Part shown: in pieces, positions 50,361 through 60,117 of the stretch
Layout of the letters: the number at the start of each line of letters is the position of its first letter
How positions within the stretch are numbered: position 1 is the stretch's first letter
NCBI GenBank assembly: GCA_030834125.1
Contig: JAURFW010000001.1
Coordinates: forward strand, 96,200-160,199
DNA length: 64,000 bases
Direction of reading: 5' to 3'
Source of the DNA: Bacteroidota bacterium
Lineage (GTDB): Bacteria > Bacteroidota > Bacteroidia > NS11-12g > UBA955
Notes under the pieces: model-generated
Told to the model about the DNA's origin: nothing
The model's input: the letters and a program-made list of their open reading frames with translations, nothing else
Databases searched by the model: none
Program-made: the position numbers and the translations under genes

Positions 50361-53300
50361 ATGGCGAAGAAATCTTTTAAAGAATTCGGTCCTACTAGTT
50401 GGAGTATCGATAACCGAACCAGTATTTATATCCTGACCATATTTATAAGTATTGCAGGAATATTTTCATACATCAAATTACCCAAAGAACAGTTTCCTGA
50501 CATAGTTATTCCAACAATTTATGTGCAGACCGTTTACCCGGGATCATCTCCAAAGGATATTGAAAACCTAATAACCAAGCCAATTGAGAAGAAAATCAAA
50601 TCAATAAGCGGAGTTAAAAAGTTAAAAAGTCAATCTAAACAGGACTTTTCAATCATTACTGTTGAGTTTGATACAGATGTAGATGTTCCTGTAGCAAAAG
50701 CTAAAGTTAAAGATGAAGTTGATAAGGCAAAGGCTGATTTGCCAAATGACTTAGATTCAGACCCATCTGTGATGGAGGTAAACTTTAGCGATATGCCAAT
50801 TTTGTACATTAACATGTCCGGGGACTATAGCTTACAAGATTTAAAACGCTATGCAGAAATTGCGAAGGATAAGATAGAATCGCTGCCCTCAATTACCCGA
50901 GTAGACATGGTAGGTGCTTTGGATCGCGAAATACAAATAAACCTGAACCTTACTAAAATGGTTGGGGCTGGAATCACAATTGACGATATAGTTCGCGGTA
51001 TTCAATTTGAAAATATGCGTATTTCAGGAGGAAATATTGACATTGACAAAATGAAAAGAACATTGAGTGTATCTGGGGAATTCAAAAATGCTTTTGAAAT
51101 TGGAAACACCGTAATTAGGAGTAACACTGGTGCAACACTTTACATCAAAGATGTTGCTGAAATAGTGGATGGATTCAAAGAAAAGGAAAGCTACGCACGA
51201 TTAGAAGGTGAAAATGTAATCACACTAAATATTGTCAAGCGTTCTGGTGAGAACCTAATCCAAGCATCTGATGATTGTAGGTCAATTATCTCTGAACTTC
51301 AGTCTAACGGTGCATTCCCAAAGAATTTAAACGTAGTTTTTACAGGCGACCAAAGCACACAGACTCGTGTTACGGTTCATGATCTGATTAATACCATTAT
51401 CATTGGTTTCATTCTTGTAACGTTGATTTTAATGTTCTTTATGGGTACTACAAATGCCATTTTTGTAGGGCTTTCAGTTCCGCTATCATGCTTTGTTGCA
51501 TTCTTGATTATGCCATCTATTGGATTCAGTTTAAACTTTATTGTTTTATTTTCATTTTTATTGGCTTTAGGTATTGTTGTAGATGACGCAATTGTTGTAA
51601 TTGAAAATACCCATAGAATTTTCAATAAAGAGGATTTATCAATTGTAGATTCTGCAAAAAAAGCAGCCGGTGAAGTTTTCCTACCAGTATTATCCGGAAC
51701 TCTAACTACCCTATCACCTTTTGTTCCATTGGCATTTTGGAAAGGTGTAGTTGGTAAATTTATGTTCTTTCTCCCTGTAACACTTATCATTACTCTCTTG
51801 GCCTCACTTTTGGTAGCTTATATTATCAATCCTGTTTTTGCTGTTGATTTCATGCAAAAAGATGAAAAACCAAAAAGAACAGCTGAGAGTAATAAGAAGT
51901 TTATTAAAAATGCTGCTATTTGGAGCATTTTAGCATTAATTGGTTATTTAGCGGGAGGATTTGGTTTAGGTAATTTTATTATTCTTTTATTCTCTTTATA
52001 TGCTTTACACTATTGGTTTTTAAAAGGATTTATTCATCGCTTTCAAACCATTCGTTGGCCGAAGGTGCAAGAAGGTTACAGAAAGATTGTTGCCTGGTCT
52101 TTATCTGGGAAGCGTTCATTAATGATTCTAGTATCATTGATCGGATTATTTGTATTAAGTATTGTTATTACTGCTCTGCGTAAACCTGAAGTAGTATTCT
52201 TCCCACAAGCCGATCCCAATTTCACTTATATCTATATGACTTTACCCACTGGAACAAGTGCAAAGCATACCGACAGTATTGTAAAAATTGCTGAAGAAAA
52301 GGTTTTTGACGTATTAAATAAAGAAACGAATAAGGAGCTAGTTGAAAGTGTTATTTCTAACGTAGCTGTAGGTGCAACTGACCCCAATAGCGGTGACAGA
52401 AGTATTAATAGTAATATGGGTAAGATTACGGTTGCATTTGTAGAATTTTCAAAACGGAATGGACAAAGTACTCAAAAAATCCTTGATGAAATAAGAAAAA
52501 ATCTTTCAGGATTTGCTGGAGTTGAAATGACCATAGAAAAGGAACGTAATGGACCTCCTGTAGGGAAAGCGATTAATATTGAAATTAGAGGAGATGAATT
52601 TGAAACATTGGTAAAAACAGGGGCTTCTTTGAAACTTTACCTAGAGGATAAAAAAATTCCGGGTGTTGAAGAGTTAAAAAGTGACTTTGTTAGTTCAAAG
52701 CCAGAAGTTCAAATTGTTATTGACAGAGAAAGAGCAAACCGCTATGGTATTAGTACAACCCAAATAGGGATGTTATTGAGAAATAGTATATATGGTGCTG
52801 AAGCTTCTAAATTTAAAGATGAAAATGAAGACTACCCTATTATGGTTAGAATTGAAAAATCTACCACAAATGATTTAAATGCTCTTTTAAATACGAGAAT
52901 TGCTTTTCGTGATATGATTGCGGATGGTATGCTTCGTCAGATTCCTTTGAGCGCAGTGGCAGATGTAAAGTATACTAACTCATATGGTGGAATAAACAGA
53001 TTAAATCAAAAGCGAGTTATTACTTTAGCGTCTAATGTACTTGGTGGCTATGCTCCAAATGAAGTTGTTACTAATGTAGAACAAGCACTTAAGAGATATC
53101 CAAATACCGATGGAATTGAAATTGCATTAACTGGAGAACAACAGGAACAAAAAGAGACTGCGGGATTCCTTGGAACGGCAATGTTAGCTTCAATTGCTTT
53201 AATTATCGTAATATTGGTTTCTCAATTCAATTCCATCTCTAAACCTATTATTATTTTGAGTGAAATCTTGTTCTCAGTAATAGGTGTATTCCTTGGATTT

Positions 53301-53786
53301 GCCATATTTGACATGAGTTTTTCAGTTATCATGACAGGTATTGGTTTAGTTGCACTTGTGGGGATTGTTGTTAGAAATGGAATTTTAATTGTTGAGTTTG
53401 CAGATCAGCTTAGAAATGAGGGTATGACATTAAAAGAAGCCGTTATTGAATCAGGTAGAACAAGAATGACACCAGTAATGTTAACTGCCGCAAGTACAAT
53501 TCTAGGACTAATTCCACTTGCTGTTGGTTTAAATATGGACTTTATAACTTTATTTACTGAACTAAATCCTCATATTTATTTTGGAGGTGATAGCGTTGCA
53601 TTCTGGGGACCTTTGAGTTGGACTATGATCTTTGGTTTAGGATTTGCAACAATACTTACCTTGTTCATCCTTCCAAATCTTTATTATTTAAATGAATTAA
53701 CGAAAGTTCGGATTTACAAACTCTTTGGAATTAAATACAATCCAGATAAAGAACTAAAACCAAATCGAGGTAAGAACAAGAATTGA
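50361..53786 (+). CDS. RND efflux transporter permease (AcrB-type)
   Basis: 12-TM RND architecture; LGIVVDDAIVVIENT, GLVALVGIVVRNGILIVEF. Confidence 0.97.
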   Translation: MAKKSFKEFGPTSWSIDNRTSIYILTIFISIAGIFSYIKLPKEQFPDIVIPTIYVQTVYPGSSPKDIENLITKPIEKKIKSISGVKKLKSQSKQDFSIITVEFDTDVDVPVAKAKVKDEVDKAKADLPNDLDSDPSVMEVNFSDMPILYINMSGDYSLQDLKRYAEIAKDKIESLPSITRVDMVGALDREIQINLNLTKMVGAGITIDDIVRGIQFENMRISGGNIDIDKMKRTLSVSGEFKNAFEIGNTVIRSNTGATLYIKDVAEIVDGFKEKESYARLEGENVITLNIVKRSGENLIQASDDCRSIISELQSNGAFPKNLNVVFTGDQSTQTRVTVHDLINTIIIGFILVTLILMFFMGTTNAIFVGLSVPLSCFVAFLIMPSIGFSLNFIVLFSFLLALGIVVDDAIVVIENTHRIFNKEDLSIVDSAKKAAGEVFLPVLSGTLTTLSPFVPLAFWKGVVGKFMFFLPVTLIITLLASLLVAYIINPVFAVDFMQKDEKPKRTAESNKKFIKNAAIWSILALIGYLAGGFGLGNFIILLFSLYALHYWFLKGFIHRFQTIRWPKVQEGYRKIVAWSLSGKRSLMILVSLIGLFVLSIVITALRKPEVVFFPQADPNFTYIYMTLPTGTSAKHTDSIVKIAEEKVFDVLNKETNKELVESVISNVAVGATDPNSGDRSINSNMGKITVAFVEFSKRNGQSTQKILDEIRKNLSGFAGVEMTIEKERNGPPVGKAINIEIRGDEFETLVKTGASLKLYLEDKKIPGVEELKSDFVSSKPEVQIVIDRERANRYGISTTQIGMLLRNSIYGAEASKFKDENEDYPIMVRIEKSTTNDLNALLNTRIAFRDMIADGMLRQIPLSAVADVKYTNSYGGINRLNQKRVITLASNVLGGYAPNEVVTNVEQALKRYPNTDGIEIALTGEQQEQKETAGFLGTAMLASIALIIVILVSQFNSISKPIIILSEILFSVIGVFLGFAIFDMSFSVIMTGIGLVALVGIVVRNGILIVEFADQLRNEGMTLKEAVIESGRTRMTPVMLTAASTILGLIPLAVGLNMDFITLFTELNPHIYFGGDSVAFWGPLSWTMIFGLGFATILTLFILPNLYYLNELTKVRIYKLFGIKYNPDKELKPNRGKNKN

Positions 53787-54003
53787 TTGAATTATTATTG
53801 AGAGGGGGGACTGAAAAGCTCTCCTTTTATTTAAAACCTTATCAAAAATATAAAAATGAAAACTAATAGTTCATTTAAAACAACCAATAATCAGTTCAAA
53901 GCAAAACCAATCATTTTATAATTTACAATCTCTATTTCCGCACCATCTACAAATTCACCAGGTAATAACTTCACAGATTTATGTTAGTAGTTAGTTATTG
54001 AGC

Positions 54004-54045
54004 AATAAAAAAGGGAGTATATATATATATGCTCCCTTTTTTATT
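54004..54045. terminator. bidirectional intrinsic terminator between convergent RND permease and coiled-coil gene
   Basis: Perfect 14-bp stem AATAAAAAAGGGAG / CTCCCTTTTTTATT with (TA)n loop, T runs on both strands. Confidence 0.88.
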
Positions 54046-54061
54046 TTTAATTGAAACTCAA

Positions 54062-54982
54062 TTAATTCAATGTGAATGTATTCTTTTGCCTTAATAATCC
54101 TCTGGTCCAAAGTTCAGTAGTATACTTTCCTTTTTTTAGTTTACCTTTTAATGTTCCACTGGGGGGGAAACTAATCTTAACTTTTTGCAATGCACCATCA
54201 AATTTAACAACTTCTTTAACGGTGTTTACTTGAGATTTATCTTGTAATTTTTTATTAGTCAATGATAAAACACCACCATCTGGATCGATCAATCTAATGG
54301 TTACTTCCTCTTCAACAATTTCTGTAACCATTGGGTTCTCTAAAATATCATATGATAGTTTGAATTTATGAATTTTAGAAGCTTTATCTTTTAATCTTCC
54401 TTTATTATCGTATGCTGAAGTAATAAGTGTTCCAAATTGAGGAATTGCACCTCTCTCAAGTCTTTCTTTTAATTCTACATTTTCTACTTCTACAGCCTCT
54501 TTCTCGTTCACCACAACCTCGTATCCAACAATAATAGAATCACGCTCGTGTCTAATTGTATCCAACTGCGCAGTTAGAGTAGTGATTTTATCTTTGGCGT
54601 CTGCTAATTGCTTTTTGATACCTGAAAGATTTACTTTTTTACCAGAAGAGTTTACATTAATATCTCCGCCTGAATATTCAAGCAATTGCCTCCTTAAGTA
54701 TCTTATTTGCTGATACGCTGCAATAACCTTAGGGTTATTATCTCCTTCCAATTCCGTTACCTTATTGGCTAACATTTGGTTTTCTTCCTGAAGTGACTGT
54801 ACTATTGCATCTAATGAATCTTCCATGCGCATTAACTCTTTTTGCATAGAGTCTCTCATTGAAACAAGTTCTAATTGTTTCTGGGCCAGTGCCTCTTCAT
54901 TGTTGAGATAAAGATAGGTATTGGTTCCTGCTGACAAAATCAATAGTATCAACAATACGATAATAACTGCTGTTTTTTTCAT
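54062..54982 (-). CDS. membrane-anchored coiled-coil hypothetical protein
   Basis: N-terminal TM MKKTAVIIVLLILLILSAG, long coiled coil, C-terminal beta-rich domain. Confidence 0.75.
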   Translation of the reverse strand: MKKTAVIIVLLILLILSAGTNTYLYLNNEEALAQKQLELVSMRDSMQKELMRMEDSLDAIVQSLQEENQMLANKVTELEGDNNPKVIAAYQQIRYLRRQLLEYSGGDINVNSSGKKVNLSGIKKQLADAKDKITTLTAQLDTIRHERDSIIVGYEVVVNEKEAVEVENVELKERLERGAIPQFGTLITSAYDNKGRLKDKASKIHKFKLSYDILENPMVTEIVEEEVTIRLIDPDGGVLSLTNKKLQDKSQVNTVKEVVKFDGALQKVKISFPPSGTLKGKLKKGKYTTELWTRGLLRQKNTFTLN

Positions 54983-55041
54983 AAATAAAGTACAATAATA
55001 CAAATTTAAGAGTACTTCTTAATAATTCTGCAGTACTCCTT

Positions 55042-56351
55042 TTAATTTATTTCATCTCGATATTGCTGGTATTCATTATACCCCTTCCCAATTTTTTGAA
55101 TAACATTTCGATTATCCAAAATGAACCATTGTGGCATTTCTTGTAATTTTAACTTTTCAACTTCATTTGGACTAAGTACTCCTTGTAAACAATCATTGGG
55201 TAAACTATAAGTTCTATTGTAACGACTCAAATATTTCACGGCTCCACCATAATTAAGCATCACCCAATCAATATTTTTTTTGTTTTTATTAGACAATCTG
55301 ATTGCATCATGCCAGAAGGTAGAGTCATTAGAAAATGTAGAGTCGAATGCACTCCAAACTACAATAACTTTACCATTATCCTGGTTAACTTTCCTTATCG
55401 AACTTCTACCGCCTTCTTTCTTTGCAATACAATACTTTACTCGAGGAATTTTTTGTCCAACCATTAAAGTAAACTCAGAACATTTTACTGTTGCTTGCCT
55501 TATTGAAAATACTTTATTCAACGGGTAATATTTTACCAAATAAGCATTTCCTAGCCAAGTCAATAACATCTGGCTATCAAAACCTACTGAACTTCTTAAT
55601 CAAATTCATTTGTTTTATTTGAATTCTGAGCAATAAAGGCTTCATCTATTCCAACGTCATCAATTCTTCCGTTGTTATTTTTATCATAAATGCCAAAAAT
55701 GAGTTTCTGATTTCCAATTTTAAATTGGGAATACCTTAATTGATATCTCTTTACTTTTAGTGAATACTTAGCTCCAACAAAAACCCTCCTTCCTTTTGAT
55801 TCATTTATAAATAAATCTATCATATTCGAGAATTTCCAGAATCTGTTATGCGGAAAATTTTCAATTGTAATCCCTGTACTTGTTGTAGAGTCTTCAAAAT
55901 ACGAGATTAATTTATTCGGGTTAGAATCCCATAATGTATCGACTTTATCATTAGTAAAATCGAAATCGTGATTTCTATCCAATACAAAAATCCGAGCAGG
56001 TCCCTTATGGGTAATAATCTTTTCGTTTTTCGTTATAAATAAAATGTTATTCGAATTATAGTCTGAAATATTATGTTCTTGAAATAACCACCCATACAAC
56101 CACCCTTTTACCTCTTGTTTTGGTAATTTAATTGTGTAATTTTTAACCTCATTATCCATATCAGGGGCTGCCATATCAAGTGGTGACTGAACCTCTGAAT
56201 TTGAAATAACAAAAAGTGGAACAAATCCCATATTTGAGGATTGTCTAGTAGAAACACCTACATCATTCAGGAAAACATTTGTTTGCCCAAATAAACTGTT
56301 GGATAAAAATAGTAAAACTAATTGTTTAAAAAGTTGGATACATTTTTTCAT
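55042..56351 (-). pseudogene. apparently frameshifted TlpA/thioredoxin-fold secreted protein (ORFs 55596..56351 and 55042..55569)
   Basis: N-terminal ORF has signal peptide and D-x-N-x-NG EF-like segments; C-terminal ORF continues with a typical linker and a thioredoxin-fold domain; a -1 shift at the junction joins them. Confidence 0.55.
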
Positions 56352-56359
56352 CTAAAGAA

Positions 56360-56515
56360 CTATCTGCAGAATCTAACAACCATAACAATAATTGCAACCA
56401 TGAACATAATCAAAGAAATTCGATTTATGCCATGCATCATGCGTAAGTTAAGATTGTTTTTTTCGCTTTTATTCTTTTTAAACGAAATATAATTCCAAAT
56501 CTTTTGAAGAATCAT
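56360..56515 (-). CDS. 51-aa single-TM protein resembling DUF6728 (not in ORF track)
   Basis: Translation MILQKIWNYISFKKNKSEKNNLNLRMMHGINRISLIMFMVAIIVMVVRFCR; NLR.MHGIN.IS..MF motif recalled as typical of this Bacteroidota family. Confidence 0.7.
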   Translation of the reverse strand: MILQKIWNYISFKKNKSEKNNLNLRMMHGINRISLIMFMVAIIVMVVRFCR

Positions 56516-56529
56516 GTCCAAATATATTA

Positions 56530-59007
56530 TTAACTTTCGGCAGTATTGGTAACTGCCAGTAAATTAACAGGATTATTGACTTTTTCTTCCAACAAAGCAA
56601 AGTCTAATACTTCGAACATATTATTTACATAATGAAATTTTAATCCTTTTAAATAGTCAGGATTAATATCTTCTATATCTTTCTCGTTTTGCTTACAAAG
56701 AATAATGTCTTTAATTCCAGCACGTTTAGCTGCTAATACTTTTTCTTTAATTCCACCCACCGGCAATACTTTACCTCTTAAGGTTATTTCGCCAGTCATT
56801 GCCAAGTTTTCTCGAACTTTTCTTTGAGTGAATAATGAAGCTAAAGATGTTAAAACAGTAATTCCCGCTGATGGACCATCTTTTGGTATGGAACCAGCTG
56901 GGAAATGAATATGGACACCCCAGTTTTTAAATATTGATGCCTCTAGTTCTAAATAGTCAGAATGCGCTTTTAAGAAAGTACTCGCCAAGCTAACACTTTC
57001 TTTCATTACATCACCCAATTGACCCGTAACTTTCAGTTCTGGCTTTCCTGGGAGTAAAGTACTTTCAACGAATAAGACAGAACCTCCCATTGGACTCCAA
57101 GCCAAACCTGTAACAACCCCTGCAGTTTCATTGTTTTCATACATCTCAGGATCTAGCTTCTCATTTCCAAGTATAGTTTCTATATCCTCTGGTTTTATAT
57201 TCTTTTTATACTCTTCTTCAGACGCAATTTTCTTTGCAATAAATCTGGCTACCGCAGCAATTTTTTTATCTAAACTTCTTACTCCACTTTCTCTTGTATA
57301 CTGCTCAATTATACTCACGATGGCCGTATCAGATAATTTCAATTGAGCACCTTTTAATCCATGAGCTTTGCGTTGCTTGGGAATAAGGTATTTCTTGCCT
57401 ATTTGAACTTTTTCTTCAATACTATAACCATGCAAATCAATAATTTCCATTCGATCTAATAAAGCAGGTTGAATGGTATCTATCGAATTTGCTGTAGCAA
57501 CAAAAAGTACTTTACTTAAGTCGTAATCCAATTCTAAATAGTTGTCATAAAATGAAGTATTTTGTTCAGGATCTAAGACTTCAAGTAGTGCAGAACTTGG
57601 GTCTCCTCTAAAATCACGACCTAACTTATCAATCTCGTCTAAAACAAAAACAGGATTGGAAGAAGAAACCTTTTTCAGGTTTTGGATAATTCTACCAGGC
57701 ATTGCGCCAATATATGTTTTTCTATGTCCGCGGATTTCAGACTCATCATGCAATCCGCCCAAACTCATTCTTACATATTTTCTTCCTAGCGCTCTTGCTA
57801 TACTTTTACCTAAAGAGGTTTTACCTACACCAGGAGGTCCGTATAAACATATTATGGGACTCTTCATATCTCCTTTTAACTTCAATACTGCCAGATACTC
57901 TAGGATTCTAGTTTTAACCTTTTCGAGGCCAAAATGATCCTCATCTAATACTTTTTCCGCATGAATTAGATCAAAATTATCTTTGGTGAATGATTCCCAC
58001 GGAAGTTCCAACATTAGTTGCACGTAATTCAAGCTCACAGAGTAATCAGGCGATGCTGGATTAATCCTTGATAATCGCTCTAACTCTTTTTCAAAATGCT
58101 CATTAATTTCGGGCTTCCAACGCATTTTTGCACCTTTTTCCTTTAAATTTTGAATTTCTTTATCGGGACTATCAGCACCTAACTCTTCTTGGATAGCTCT
58201 TATTTGTTGATGAAGGAAATATTCTCTCTGCTGTTTATCAATGTCTGTTCTGACCTTATTTTGAATTTGGTCTTTTAACTCAAGCATTTGTAGTTCTTTG
58301 GTCACATATTCCAAGACCTTTACAGCACGAGTTTTTGGGTCTAAATTCTCCAGTATTTGTTGCTTTTCAGGAACTGTAATATTCAGATTAGATGCGACAA
58401 AATGTATGAGAAAAACGCTTGAATCTATATTTCTAATCGCAATAGCTGCCTCAGATGGTATATTTGATGAAAGTACTACAATTCGATTAGAAATATCTTT
58501 AATTGAATCAATAATTGCCCTGTATTCCTTATCCTCCTTGAATTTCAAATCTGGTTCAGGATGAATTTTAGCTTTTAAATAGGGTTCAATAGCTGTATAC
58601 TCTCCTATTTTTATTCTCCTTTTACCTTGGATTATTACAGTTGTTGTTCCATCAGGCATTCGCATTAGTTTGATAATTTTTGCCAATACACCAACTTCAA
58701 ACAAATCATCCCCTGATGGGTCCTCAATGTCAGAATTCCTTTGTGAAACTAATGCTATAGTTTTATCCTTCTTATTTGCTTCTTTAACAAGTCTTATACT
58801 CTTATCTCGACCAACGGTAATTGGAAAAATCACTCCGGGAAATAGAACTGTATTTTTTATAGCTAAAACGGGTAATTCGTTAGGAATTTCCATTTTGTTA
58901 CTTTCATCTTCTTCTTGTTTAGAAAAAAGTGGAAGGAATTCTGGAGATTCATCAACTGTATCTTCATCACCTGACATACCCATGAACTTTAGATCTTTTT
59001 CGAACAT
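56530..59007 (-). CDS. lon: endopeptidase La
   Basis: LON N-domain, GPPGVGKTSLGKSIARALGRKYVRMSLGG, catalytic PKDGPSAG and GGIKEKVLAA. Confidence 0.98.
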   Translation of the reverse strand: MFEKDLKFMGMSGDEDTVDESPEFLPLFSKQEEDESNKMEIPNELPVLAIKNTVLFPGVIFPITVGRDKSIRLVKEANKKDKTIALVSQRNSDIEDPSGDDLFEVGVLAKIIKLMRMPDGTTTVIIQGKRRIKIGEYTAIEPYLKAKIHPEPDLKFKEDKEYRAIIDSIKDISNRIVVLSSNIPSEAAIAIRNIDSSVFLIHFVASNLNITVPEKQQILENLDPKTRAVKVLEYVTKELQMLELKDQIQNKVRTDIDKQQREYFLHQQIRAIQEELGADSPDKEIQNLKEKGAKMRWKPEINEHFEKELERLSRINPASPDYSVSLNYVQLMLELPWESFTKDNFDLIHAEKVLDEDHFGLEKVKTRILEYLAVLKLKGDMKSPIICLYGPPGVGKTSLGKSIARALGRKYVRMSLGGLHDESEIRGHRKTYIGAMPGRIIQNLKKVSSSNPVFVLDEIDKLGRDFRGDPSSALLEVLDPEQNTSFYDNYLELDYDLSKVLFVATANSIDTIQPALLDRMEIIDLHGYSIEEKVQIGKKYLIPKQRKAHGLKGAQLKLSDTAIVSIIEQYTRESGVRSLDKKIAAVARFIAKKIASEEEYKKNIKPEDIETILGNEKLDPEMYENNETAGVVTGLAWSPMGGSVLFVESTLLPGKPELKVTGQLGDVMKESVSLASTFLKAHSDYLELEASIFKNWGVHIHFPAGSIPKDGPSAGITVLTSLASLFTQRKVRENLAMTGEITLRGKVLPVGGIKEKVLAAKRAGIKDIILCKQNEKDIEDINPDYLKGLKFHYVNNMFEVLDFALLEEKVNNPVNLLAVTNTAES

Positions 59008-59014
59008 TATTCTT

Positions 59015-59022
59015 CAAAACTA
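59015..59022 (-). promoter_or_regulatory. lon -7 element TAGTTTTG, 7 nt before ATG 59007
   Basis: Exact TAnnTTTG match. Confidence 0.45.
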
Positions 59023-59200
59023 CAACGCTTATGCCAAATGTTCACGAACAAAAATTGTAAGACGAATTTTGTAATTTTTATGAATAATTTCGAAAACATT
59101 TGAACAGCTTGTCATATTTCAAGACATTTTGACACATTATTTATTATTTGTATTTACATCTATTTTCTCGAAATTTGTAAACACAGATAATAGATTAACA

Positions 59201-60043
59201 ATGAAAACAAAATTAATTATTGCGGCATTAGCTCTTCCGATCTTAGGATTTTTGGGAGCATGTGGAGACAGCGCTAGTGATACTCCAAAGCCAACGGTAA
59301 CATTGAAAGAAGGTGGACTAACAACGAACACAGAAATTATTTCCGGTGAGGAAATCTCATTTGTAGTTTCTGCCACTGCTGGTTCTGAAGCCCTTGCTAG
59401 TGTTTCAATTAAAGCAACCTGGGATGGTAAAACAGAAAATATTTTTGATACTACAATCACCTCTAAATCAACCGAATTCACCTACACCACTATCCTTTTA
59501 GGTTCTGTTGGAGATGATGTAACTTACACCATTACCGCAAATGATGGAAATGGAACTACGGGTGAAGCTAAAGTGGTTGTTTCAGTAATGCCTATTCAGG
59601 CTAGCTTAGATGGACAAAGTGGCTTTCAATTGTATAATGCAAACTCTCAGGGGTTGAACATTTCTTTTGATTTATATAGAGCGAATGCAATGATTACCGG
59701 TACACCTGCAAATCAAGACATTATTGATGCAACTACTACAGGTCAAGCGGAGTGGTCAAAAACTTGGAAATCTAACAATGGTTCTACATTTGTAAAAGTT
59801 GATCCAAACGATTGGCAGAATGGAACTTCAACTACTTACTTATTCCAACTTTACAAAGCAAATAAGAACAGTTTGAAAGAAACCATATCAGATATGGAAG
59901 TAGGTGATGTTATTTTAGTACGTTCTGGACAAGACATTGAGTTCAATTTATTTCTTGTGAAAATCACTGGAGTTGTTGACTTGCCAGCAGCTGGAAATAA
60001 TAATGATTACTACCAATTTGACATGCGCGGATTGATTTTCTAA
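59201..60043 (+). CDS. hypothetical lipoprotein
   Basis: MKTKLIIAALALPILGFLGACGDS lipobox; Ig-like/PKD-like segment; no family recognised. Confidence 0.65.
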   Translation: MKTKLIIAALALPILGFLGACGDSASDTPKPTVTLKEGGLTTNTEIISGEEISFVVSATAGSEALASVSIKATWDGKTENIFDTTITSKSTEFTYTTILLGSVGDDVTYTITANDGNGTTGEAKVVVSVMPIQASLDGQSGFQLYNANSQGLNISFDLYRANAMITGTPANQDIIDATTTGQAEWSKTWKSNNGSTFVKVDPNDWQNGTSTTYLFQLYKANKNSLKETISDMEVGDVILVRSGQDIEFNLFLVKITGVVDLPAAGNNNDYYQFDMRGLIF

Positions 60044-60064
60044 ATAAATATTTACACTTTATAT

Positions 60065-60094
60065 AAAAACCCTCGATGCTTCGAGGGTTTTTTT
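60065..60094 (+). terminator. intrinsic terminator between lipoprotein gene and pfkA
   Basis: AAAAACCCTCGA-TGCT-TCGAGGGTTTTTTT, perfect 12-bp stem. Confidence 0.93.
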
Positions 60095-60117
60095 GTTAAT
60101 TTGAAGCTCCACAAAAA

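Noticed and set aside
51377-51790. 137-aa minus-strand ORF opposite the RND permease (and similar shadow ORFs such as 48294..48695, 61852..62208, 58670..59074)
   Set aside because: Antisense to strongly conserved genes, no recognisable domains; codon-structure shadows of the sense gene.
47253-53786. TetR-TolC-adaptor-RND cluster as a novel resistance system
   Set aside because: Standard chromosomal RND operon layout with conserved proton-relay Asp-Asp and usual spacing.
53804-53829. GAGAG...CTCTC hairpin after the RND permease as its terminator
   Set aside because: Only a 5-bp stem with a large loop and no clean T tract; the 54004-54045 hairpin is far stronger.
53856-53921. 21-aa ORF MKTNSSFKTTNNQFKAKPIIL between the RND permease and the bidirectional terminator
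   Set aside because: Too short, low-complexity AT-rich composition, no -7 element or family signal; chance ORF is the simpler explanation.
54018-54030. TATATATATATAT microsatellite
   Set aside because: It is the loop or upper stem of the terminator hairpin, not a phase-variation tract inside a gene or promoter.
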